Source: Owenia fusiformis
Taxonomy: Eukaryota; Annelida; Polychaeta; Sabellida; Oweniidae
Direction of reading: 5' to 3'
Length of the DNA: 64,000 nt
NCBI GenBank assembly: GCA_903813345.2
Contig: CAIIXF020000006.1
Coordinates: 30,422,024 to 30,486,023 of the forward strand
In this document: positions 45,401-57,400 of the stretch, piece by piece
How the letters are laid out: each line of letters begins with the position of its first letter
How positions within the stretch are numbered: the stretch's first letter is position 1
Translations under genes and position numbers: made by a program
Notes under the pieces: model-generated
The model's database searches: none
Seen by the model: only the letters and a program-made list of their open reading frames with translations
Told to the model about the DNA's origin: nothing

Positions 45401-48400
45401 ACACTAAAAAAATGTCCTTTCCGAAGAGCTTTGGACAAGTGTAGTTTCGTCATATGGTACACATATATACTATCATGATTGTCTCATATATAATCAAACA
45501 TTATTAAGGACTTTGTAATGATTCAGACAGAAGGAAAAATCAACAGGATATTCAACATTATTAAGTATTATCGTAATTGGAAAAATGATTGAACTTTTTT
45601 GCCGAAATCACGGGCCAAGTGACGAGATTGGTCTTCCTAATTCATTTCTATGATAATGATTCAGATAAAAACTATTAGTTATTTAGAACCATATATCTGC
45701 ATGCTTTAAAACAAAAAATGTGGAACATATATTGAAACTTATATATACCCTTTATAATTGAAATTATGTGTGTGTCCTTTCCGAAGAGCCAAAATTGGGG
45801 CTTATAATATCATCCTGATTTTTTTCAATATCGATGCAAAAGTTATCTCTGGGTCAATAAAAAATGAAAGGTAAGACATTAAGTAAAATTATGATTCAGG
45901 AAAATGTTTTCTTCTAGCAAGTTTGAAAATCTACTTCTATGGGACTAAAAGTGCTACCAATAGCTTGCTCAAGCCCACTAGCTAAAACAGTTTTTAAGTG
46001 AAAGAATATCAGAAAACATTGGAAAATGAAATAAGACATGAGAAAGGTAAACGATTTGCGTCAAAATAAGATAAGAAAGGGTGATTTTTAGCAAATTAAT
46101 TTTTTTTAAAAAGATTGATGTTTTGTTTCAGACATCGATGCATCGCCAGAATCAGCTTTGGTGATGTATATCGCGATGTATCGATTAATCGTGACAACAC
46201 TAACATCTACTACATAAAATGACTCGCTATACTCTGCTTTGCTTCACATAAGAACTACATGTACTATGAGTATAATTACATTACACCTTGATACAATTGA
46301 CCTACAACTACATCTATATGATCACTTCCGGTTAATCGGCAATCTTAGGTTAACTTCTTTCAACTGTAATTCATTTAATTTTCACTTACACATTATTTTC
46401 GCGAGTGGAATTTTTTTTTATAGGTTATTGTTATTTATTTCTATATAATTCAACATAATTATTTACGTAGATTGTGAGGGTCCGAGGCTACATAGCATTA
46501 TTGGCCCCCCTCGCCCCTCGCGAATATTGCGAAAATTAAATGCACGGGAATAATATGTGTTTTACAGTATATAATACCAGGTATATATATACAGTGTATT
46601 ACATTCATATTATATATTATTATATTATAGTCATTTGTACTTTTATTCATTAAAGTGCCCGATAAACTATAAAATGCGCATGCGTCCAGGTGTTGATAAA
46701 CTATAAATAGCGAAAATCCAGGGTTTGTCACCACAAGGTAAGCCAGGACGTGTTGAGAGAACAGCTAGTGTTGATATTGAATTTACATGTAGCCAGATAA
46801 GTTTCCTTATTGAAATTACATATGGTTATTAGCAATACTTTGTAGGTGCTAAGTAATAAAATATTTAGAGTATATATGAGAGAAATTGGCCATTTCGAAG
46901 CTGTTGAAAAGTTTGTGGCTCTCGGCTACACCGGGGAATTTACTTCCATGAGTACACACATAAATGTGGGGCTCCCCAAGAGGTACGCGACAAGGTGACC
47001 TGGCATCAAATGTGCGACTAAATGCTACTATCGAGAAGATAAAATAACGAATACGACAATAAGTTATTGCATGTGACAATTCCGAGCATTCATCTCACTG
47101 AAGTATTTTGAAGTGAAAATAAGATTTTTGTTTTGATACATGGATTCAGATGAACGTAACTTTATTCTGACACCTAATCAAAACTGAACAAAATTGATTG
47201 TACGTAACAGACAATTTATTGTTTTACAATGTTTTGATTGGCTAAACGAATGAAACCAACAAATTATGACATGTAAAATGACAATTTTGAAATGTAAAAT
47301 TTAAAAGTGACAAACACAACATCCCTATCCACTCTTTGGGAGCCCTACTTATATGTACATGCAGCAGTGGTAGTGTACAGCTTATTATCACACTACTGGG
47401 CTTTGTATTCTAAAGCCTGTTGTTTGTAATAACACTGTTCACTCAACGTATGTTTTGTGTGTGGGCAGTCAACGATAATCATTGTTTCATCCCGGTGATA
47501 TGACCTCGGCAATTATAACAAAACCGTACTAAACGAAAAAACGCAAATAAGAGAGAGCTTTCACACACATATAAAAAATGAACTGGTCTAATCCGCCAGT
47601 ATAAACTCTGTGCTATACGTAGCCGGGTCAGGCGCACACTTTAAGCTAAGGCTTTGTGGTGTAATTCAGCTTACATAATTAGCATTATGCTGGAGCACTT
47701 CATAGAATTCTGGAAGTAAAGTAAAAGTCAATAAGTTCACATACCAATATTTAAAATTGTAGAAAAATAAACATATTAATTGAATGGCCTATCATTATTA
47801 ATTCTGATTCAAACATAGAAATTAAGAAAAACATTTTTCAAAGAATATGGTCAAGACAAATGAAAGAATCAATTTGATATTCTTGAGTCAAAATTTGTCA
47901 CTTGCCAACCTTAGACAGTCAAAGCCCCGATGTTATGCCACAATATGATTATACTGTTCAAGTGGTAATTTTGCCTAATCAATTAATTTGCCTATTGCCT
48001 ACTTTTTGCCAGATTCAAAAATGAAATGTAGGAAATCTTATCTTTGTTAGGAAAATTAGAAATTGGGCAAAATAACCACTCGGATTAAATGCATGTACAA
48101 CTTATACAATAATGCACATTCCTCAGTGCAGATTGCATAATGAATGGTCATTCATCTGTTATGCATAAGAGAATGACTGTGCCCCAATTTGATCGGATGA
48201 GAGGTTTGAATAGGGCATGATCATATTTAAATAAACTTTTATTTTTTCATGCATTGGCAACCTGTAGTGCCACATAGAAACTTCTGAAAATGTCTAACTT
48301 ACTCGAAAGATTTGAAATGTTTTGAAAAAGAAACATCATTTCATGAAATTGGAAGAATACTAAGATTGACTATTTGCAGCTTGGATGGCTTTGCAATAAG

Positions 48401-51400
48401 ACAATGGTTTTCTTGAGTAGCATAGTGTTTCCAAATAAGAATACCTGTCTTGATATTAAAATGCCTTGATACATAGATTGTAATTATAGTAGGTGGCTAC
48501 CTTCCACGTTCAATCATATAGAGAGAAAACTGCGGTTATTATATTTAGCTAATTTTCAGTTTTTTGAAATTTCGCGACTATAAATTGACGCCTCTCTTGA
48601 TTTTTCCAAAATTTGCGAAAAGCATGAAATATAGCAGCGTGCGAAAATAACTGGGAGTATAGTATTTTTTATCATTATTCGAATTGTGAAAATTTCCTTT
48701 ATTTTGCTTTATATTTCTATTTTATATAATTGTAATACATGAAGCTGTCATTTTATAGACACAAATAATACATACATACAATCTTCACGCTTTGTTTGCA
48801 TTTCCAATTGACGCCTCTCTTGAATCTCTTCTGCTTTGAGCTAAAAATAATTGTGATCAGGATCAGGCCAACAGATTTTACCATTAAGTTAGAAGTGATG
48901 AACAGGGAGATGATGCACTAATGTAGCAAATAGTGACAATAATGAATGAGATTGGTAAATCATTAAAAAACATAACATTCCAGAAATGCACATACCTGTA
49001 TAGAGTACCCAACTTTTCCCAGGGTTTTGACGTCCAAAGTGCCAGATCGGTATATTTTATGCTCTGGCTTGGGTTTTACTTTAGTTGTGTGGCTCCACTT
49101 TTGAATTCTATCCATGATATCTGGATTAGAATTGGCAATTTCTACAGGGTGCCCATGTTGTATCATAGTGCTGAGGTTGGCCAGTGTACCTTCTGAGACT
49201 CCCTTGTCAATCTCTAGTTGATTCTGTTGATCTTGTAGGTGTTTCATGATTTCTTCATGTGATGCCTTCAATTCTTTGTCCAGTCCATCAAAGTAATCAC
49301 TAACTTGCTTTAACCTCATATCTCTGTCCTTTTTCAACTCATCAATTTCTTTTTTGGCTCCCTCATTTGCTTTCATTTTAAACTCGTCTATTCTGTTTTT
49401 ACTCTCGTCATATTTATTTATTTTATTTTTTGCAAATGTCATTAAAGTGTTTAAGTTTTCCACATGTTTTTCTGTGATCTCTGTTAAAGCGACGCAGGTG
49501 TGATTGGAATGCTTTGTGATGCAACAGTCACGGCAAACAACAACCTTGTCTTGTTGACAATAGAACTTGAGGGCCTCCCCAGGGTGTGCCTTACACAACA
49601 TCTGGCTCTTTTTCAAAGAAGCTAGCATAGCTTCAGATTTCCCACCATCCTCCCCAGCAACCTCCAATAGTTCATGGCTGCGACTCAGTTTTGACCTCTT
49701 ATGTACTGTGGAACAAGTTTGGCAAAGGTTCTCGGCACACTCAATACAGCGACATATCACAGTTGACTTTTCCCCATCTTCTAGGCAGACATCACAGTAT
49801 ATTGGTTCATCTGTCTTCAGTTTCTCCACTCTCTGAAGGACATCAATAAGTGAGCTAAGCAGGAAGTTTGTTTTATACGATTTTGAGCCATTCTTTGGGA
49901 CGTTGTAATCAACTTTGCAAACTGGGCATGGGTAGCATTCGGGTTGTTGGTCTTCTCTTTTAGCTTTATTCTCATTGATCCATTTATCCAGGCATCCCAT
50001 ACAGAACACATGCTGGCATTCTAAGGTTTTGGGTGTGTTAAGAGTTTCCAGACATATCGGGCAAGTCAATTGGTCAGAGCACTCTTTCAGTAGAATATCA
50101 GATTTAGATGCCATCGCTGATCCAACTCATGAATGAAATAGCAGATAGGGCTGTGTTTTTGTAAGATCTAAGGGGGTAAAGTCCTAAGTGCCATCTCACA
50201 AATTCTGTGATAAATCCAATCAATCAGTCAAGATAGAGTATAAGTATACCAGGCACACAAGATTTATTATGTGATTAATTATTGTAATGTAAAAAGAGCA
50301 GGTAGAGTACAAGTAGGAGAATTGGCATGTAATGATGTTATCACTTATCTGCTTGTTAATGAGTACAAACTACTCTTAAGAAAAGGAATTACGAAACAGT
50401 TTAAAAGTCATATGCTGTTTTTACTTCAAAATAATGATTTAATAATTCAACATATACAGATAAATCATGTAATATAAGACACAGTAAAGAATGATCAGTC
50501 CCAAAAACCAACTGTTACATCGGAATAGTAGTTGAAAACTGTAATTCACCTTTGGTCAATATCATATTTTTCCTTGGAATAAAATTTATATTTCCTCCCT
50601 CCCATTTATTGACCTCTATACGAGGGTTGTCCCAGATGTAATCCTCTCTATGCTCTTACTTAATACTTGATATTTTTCCATGAAATTTTCAGTGAATGTT
50701 TCAGTGTTTCAGTGAATTTTCATTTTGATTGATAATACTATTTTGATGTTATAATGATATCAAGTTGGTGAGTTAAGGTTGGGTGGGGTGAAAATATGAA
50801 ATAATTAATCAACAAATACCATTTTGTGTAGCTGTAAGAAGTATGCTCAAAAATACATTTTAAGACACTAAATTACTAGGAGCACATCCTAGATCTCATG
50901 GATGTACATTGCTCAGTGTCCCATTTCACATTTTCTTAAAATATTGGCTTTTGCTGGTTATGCACTTTTGATGCCTGTCAGGACGAACACTCTTTGCAAT
51001 TTTTTCACCGACACTTATGGAATTTTCGCCTCTCATTTTTGCAGTTGTCATCCATTTTCCAGTCATCACTTTTAAATCTTATATTTCTCTTGAGGTTTTC
51101 TGCCCCCTCATAATTGTAGTTTTATCTGGTGTATACTCCCTTTATACTTTCTTCATTGTAGCATAAGTTTGTGTGGCTGTGAGTCCAGGAGAAGTATGAA
51201 AATGGGCCACCAAACGCAAGGCTTTCTGTTATCAGGTTTGAGAATTGCAGCCATTTTTGCAATTTCTTGACTGTGACTGGATTTAAATTTGTGACTATTG
51301 AACTGTGGCATCATGACATCATGGGGCTAAATGTCATTATTTGTACTTGGTAAACATCATGCTGAATAAATTTAACAATTTCCCAAACATTTTGGTCATT

Positions 51401-54400
51401 TAAAAGAAAGAAATATTAATAGAATAACACTAAAGAGCTTTTCATGATTAGAAAAATTGGTACCTGCCGCACCCACCCCTACCCCCCATGTTGCTATAGC
51501 AACCATTTTAAGACTTAACATAAATGTATGATGCTGAAACTTCTGGACATACCAGATAAACTTCAATCGTAATATACGCAAAATTTTAGCTGAATTGAAG
51601 AATATTAAAGAAAGTGAGAGCATATAGTGCATTACTTCTGGGACAACTCTCGTATATACTATAACTGTTCAAAACCTACACAAACACATAGTGTACTGAA
51701 CAGGACTGGTTGACATGCAAGCAAACAAAACTTAAAAGAAATTTACATATGAAAAAAAACAATTTCAAAAAGCCTTTTGAGATTTTTTATTGTGGAGGTC
51801 AATAAGACCTCACAGTTTAAATATCTCTTTAGCAGTATTTTCCGTCCCATCCAAAACCTTGCTTTTCAAATATTTTTTATTGCTTTATTTTAGAAAACCC
51901 AAAATTAATTTTCATTTTAAATAGAGTAGATAGTGAATAACAACTGATGAATATTGTTCAAGTAGAACTTTTAAACTGCAGTATGAAATGTAGAATGTTA
52001 AGTACCTGAACTGATGGCATATTTAGAGAAATTCAAAATGGCTGATTATAGCGAAATTAAAGATGCACTTGAAAGGAAAGATGATCACCAGCTGAAGCTG
52101 ATACTCCAAAGGACACACAAATGTCATAAAGACACACTTTTGTTATCCCTTGTTAGAATTAAAAACAAATTGAGTAAAGAAACCTTGGACCTATTGCTAA
52201 AAAAGGGTGCAGATATCAATGCTAGGGACAACTATGGTATGACTGCATTGATACACGCTTGTCGAAGTGGCTCTCTGGAATATGCACAGTGGTTAACAGA
52301 ACATGGTGCAGATGTCAATGCTAGGGATAATTCTTGTTGGACTGCATTGATGTATGCTCGTTGCTATGGCTCTCTGGAATGTGCACAGTGGTTAACAGAG
52401 CATGGTGCAACTATCAATGCGTCTGGCAATGATGGTTGGACTGCATTGATATATGCTTGTTGTAATGGCTCTCTGGAATGTGCACAGTGGTTAACAGAGC
52501 ATGATGTAGATATCAATGCCAATGACAATAATGTTGAGACCGCATTGATGTGGGCTTGTACTTATGGCTCTCTGAAATGTACACAGTGGTTAATAGAACA
52601 TGATGCAAATATCAATGCTAGAAGCAGTGCTGGTTTGACTGCATTGATGCTGGCCTGTCGCTCTGGCTCTCTGGAATGTACGCAGTGGTTAACTGATTTT
52701 GGTGCAGATGTGAATGCCATTGATAGCTTTTGTGTAAATGCATTGATGTATGCTTATCACTCTGGTTCTCTGAAATGTGCACAGTGGTTAATAGAGCATG
52801 GTGCAGATGTAAATGCCTCAAAGAGGTACGGGAAGACTGCATTGATGTTGGCTTGTAAGTTTGGCTCTCTTGAACATACTCAGTTATTAACAGAGCATGG
52901 TGCAGATATAAATGCTAGAGACAATTATAATGATTTTACTGCATTAATGTACTCTTGTTGCTCTGGCTCTCTTGAATGTACACAGTGGTTAACAGAGAAT
53001 GGTGCAGATGTAAATGCAACGAACTGTACCAATTCAACTGCATTGATAGTGGCTGCTTACCATGGGTCTCTGGAATGTACACAATGGTTAACAGAGCATG
53101 GCTCAGATGTAAATGTTCGGAACAGGTATGGCGAAACTGCATTGTTGAGAGCTTGTGAGTCTGGCTCTCTGGAATGTGCACAGTGGTTAACAGAGAAGGG
53201 TGCAGATGTCAATGCTAGAAACTCAAAGGGTGAGACGTCATTGATGTATGCCTGTAAATTTACGCGCCTGGAATGTATACATTGGTTAACAGAGCATGTT
53301 GCAGATGTCAGTGCTATGAGCTCTTCTGGTCGGACTGCATCGTTGAGAGCTTTTGAGTCTGGCTCTTTAGAATGTTTACAATGGTTAACAGAGCATGGCT
53401 CAGATGTCAATGCCAGAAACACTGATGGTTGGACAGCATTGATGTTTGCTTGTCACTCTGGCTCTCTGCAATGTACACAGTGGTTAACAGAGCATGGTGC
53501 AGATATCAGTGCTTGTGGCAATAATGGCGAGACTGCATTGATGCTTGCCTGTCGCTATGGCCATTTTGAATGTATACAGTGGTTGACAGATTATGGTGCA
53601 GATGTCAATGCTAGTGACCATTCAGGCAAAAAAGCACTGGATTTCATACAGGCATTCACCCATAGGCATCAACAAGTGTATGGCCACCTAACAAGACTAG
53701 GTGCTGAAGATGATGATTATTATAAACATCTCATGAAACTGAACAGTTGCGCAGCTGATGATGAACACCATATTGCTAAATCAAATCTCAATGCAATAAA
53801 AGTCAAATGGAAGCTTAGTTTAAAGTGTCAGGCAAGGTGGTGTTTGTATCAAGCCAGAGTGACAAAAAATGGTTCATACAGAAACATTGTTGAAACACTT
53901 ATTCGTGGTAGATATTTACCCCCTGGATTAAAGTCCTTCTTATTGTTTGAGGACTCTGGTGACACGTGTGATGTGATGGCTGTCCTTAAACAACTATGTG
54001 CCAGTCATGTAGTTGAAAGAGAACTAACTGAATACAGAAAAGAAAAGAGGAGAGGGTTTCATTTGGATAGAGCGCCATTTGCAAAAATGGAAACACGTCA
54101 TCAAAAAATACTGCAATGGTGAGTATAATGATGTTCTTCATTTACTTTTTCTTTAAAGATGCAACTTTTATCAATTGATAAAAATGTTATATAAGAATAA
54201 TCCATGAAGGTTTTATTTTGGATTATAAGCTGAAATATTGGGGGTTCTTTTGTTGCTTTTTTATTTTTGCTATTATGTTCCTGTAGTTAAAATTCCAAAG
54301 GTAACACAATTTTATAGTTTCAGGATTGTTGTGCTTGGAGATTTCAGAGGTGATATAAATGTATACTTTCAGAATCCCTATTGTAAACTATTTAGTGATA

Positions 54401-57400
54401 TAAACTTATTCTTTCAGGATTCCTGTTGTGAAATTCTATGGTATGGGAGAAGATGGTCTCTACTCCATACATATAGTTGATGGATGTGTCAACAAGACAT
54501 CTGAGTTCATACAAAAAGTGATGCCTGAGTACCACTTCCACTTTGTCCCCTGGACGAAGGATGAATCTATTCAATTGTCAGGCTATACAGGAAGACCTCT
54601 ACATAACAGAGAGTGTCAAACTGCAGTTAAAGGCATATATGAAACTTTTGTGACACAACCAGATGGCACTATTGGGGGACTGGTTGCTCTTGTTGACCCA
54701 AAAGATAAGAGTCCAGATGAACTATATGCTCTCACAGCAAACCATGTGGTTGATAAATACAACTCTAATGTAGAATACATTTCTTGGTCCAAGAAAGATC
54801 AATGTGACAAACATGTGATTGGTACAGAGGTTCCATACAGAATACCCTTGAGAATGAGGGGTGATGACGAAGATAACAATGAAGACGAGGATGATGTAGA
54901 GGATGATAAGGACAGTGAAATTAGTGACTTGACTGATGATGAAGATAACAATGAAGACGCAGATGATGATGAAGATGATAAGGACATTAAAACTAGCGAC
55001 TGGAGGAGTGATTATGGAGATAACAATGAAGATGAGGATGATGAAGACGATGATGATAAGGACAGTGAAACAAGTGACTGGAGGAGTGATGATGAAGATA
55101 ACAATGAAGATGAGGATGGTGCTGAAGATTATGATAAAGACAGTGAAACTAGTAAATGGAATGATGCTGTTTACTTTGATACCAGCAAAATGGCATTTGA
55201 TGAGCAAATGCTTGGGGATTGCATATATGATTACACAATGAATGGTGAAAATATTGATGAAGAAGAACAACAACAATACGACATTGCTTGCATTAAACTT
55301 GATAAGCAGTTCCAATATACCTCCCAAAAGATGGATACCCAAAATGAAAACGGAACAAAGGAGATGGATAAACAGGGAGAAAACATAGGCCTAGTACAAT
55401 ACAATGCTTGTTTTGAATGTTGCACAACAAAGGTCAGGTCAGATGATTATAGAAAAAGAAATTTACTTGGATCTGTGGTGGTTAAGCTAGGATCCTCCAA
55501 ACAGCAAAGAGGCAAGATTGTTAACCTTGATGCAGCAGGTGAAATCAAAGTCGGGAAAAAGACTGCATGGGTAACTAATATGGTAGCTATCGGTGCAGAT
55601 AATGCAAATTCTGACATTGACTTTACGCACTCTGGAGATAGTGGAACTGTAGTATGTGAAATGGTAGAAGATCAAGAACATTATCGAAACTGTTGGATGA
55701 TATTTGCAAGATTGGACAATAAATGGAAGCAACCTGTTTCAATAGCATTCTCGTTACCTGATGCCTTGGATAAATTAACTGAGCAAGTCAACACAAAGGA
55801 TAGGAAACTGAGAAAAAGATTTAGGTTATCTTGCTGCAAGAAAGAGTTTGAACAACAAGAGATGGATGAAGAATCCTCTGTGAAAATGTCAGGAACTGTT
55901 CTTGAAATGTTGCTGAACTATTCTTTGAATAATTCTTGAACACAGTTGCAGAACTGATCACAATCTGTTCAAAGGAAGGTTCATGAATAGTTCTTGAAGT
56001 TCAAAATGGCACACTAATTCATGAACTTATTCATTGATTTTTTATGTTCTTGAGTAATTTATGAACAATTATTCTTGCACCATAGTTCAGAAAATGTTCC
56101 AGAAATAGTTCAATAGAACAAATCTAGAACTTCTTGATTTTAAATTTTTTACCAAATTCAGTGAATAGTATCATGAGTTTTGCCACTTTGCATCTAAGAA
56201 TTAATCAAGAACTATTCTTAACTTTATTCTTGAGTTTTAATTCTTAACAGATTCAATGAATAAGTTAGTGCCATCTAGTTCTTGAGTATTTTGTGGACAA
56301 TTATTCTTGCACCATAGTTCAGAAAATAGTTGAACAGAACAAATCTAGAACTTATGATCTTGAATATTGATTCTTCCCAAATTCAACTTCAACGTGAACA
56401 GAAAATATTTAAGCAATGCATTTGTATGGGCGATTGGTCATACGTATAGGTTGGCATTTCGATTTCATATGCAAGCTTAAACTCCCTATTTTTACAAAAT
56501 TTGTTTTCGTCATTTGACCAATCAGCAACGATGTGTCATCTCTATGTTAATATTCTTCTCTGAAACCTGGGAGTTTCCCCTCTTTATGAAACCCTATTTA
56601 TAAAAGGGGAATTAACCTCAAGAAAAAGTATGATTTATCAGAGTAATAAGTCCATAGTCAAAAATGATAGACGACCATCAAATGCATTTGCATATATGTC
56701 AGAATTAATTTCTTCATCCGGTTAATGGAAGATGCCATGACCCTGACTTAAGTAGCTTTGAATATTTGCAAGCTGGGTCACTTCGACTCTTCTGTATGAA
56801 TTCCAGCATTTTGGTTGACCCAAAGAATGTGCATGCGCTAATTTAGCACGGCTATATTGAAGCTATTAACTATAAACATGATTCAAACATGACCGTGCTC
56901 TATTCGAATTTCTCAACCAATCAGAATGCAGCATAGCCAATATAGAACGTTCTCTAATTCTCCATAGATGCACGACCATGCTCTATTCAATCTGCAATTT
57001 GCATTGTTTTGAGTGACGTCACATCTCAGCTGCACATCTGGGGCTCTGTCCGGGGATAGCTGTTCTTTTTTACTCCCTCCGTAACTACTGTAACTATTTA
57101 ACTATGGCTGACCCATGTTTGCATACACCGTATAAAATCTAAAATGGGGAGTAAAATAGAACAGCCCAAACAAATTCTAAAATTTTTCCGGCCGACTTCA
57201 GAATCTTGACAGCATGCGTATTCTTCCTTCATGCCCATTCCACAGACACGGCTTTTACTAATTTTTATGTTTGAATCGGAATAAATAATGATAGGCCATT
57301 CAATATGGTGAAATTCAGCACTCGTTGGACAGAATGTTAGTACAAATGCACTCACCTTCGGTTCGTGCTTTGTACAACATTCTGTCCAACTCGTGCTGAA

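Larger units (their letters stand above)
42529..46202 (-). mobile_element. hAT-type MITE, copy 3, inverted and interrupted by two insertions
   Basis: Reverse-oriented relative to copy 2. The perfect 8-bp target duplication ACATCTAC lies at 42521-42528 and 46203-46210, proving that the 3.7-kb span is one original insertion. MITE sequence is present at 42529-42679, about 43918-43946 and 45977-46202; the rest is two later insertions. Confidence 0.9.

Noticed and set aside
48588-48605. Second copy of the candidate TRIM exon 2 sequence
   Set aside because: Only about 17 bases are shared (AATTGACGCCTCTCTTGA) without splice signals; likely a repeat or chance.
52618-53422. Long open frames on the minus strand opposite the ankyrin repeats
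   Set aside because: They are shadows of the 99-base coding repeat and have no family resemblance.
54722-55342. 206-codon hydrophobic minus-strand frame opposite the acidic insertion
   Set aside because: Complement of GAT/GAA-rich codons yields Ile/Ser-rich frames; it is a composition artefact.
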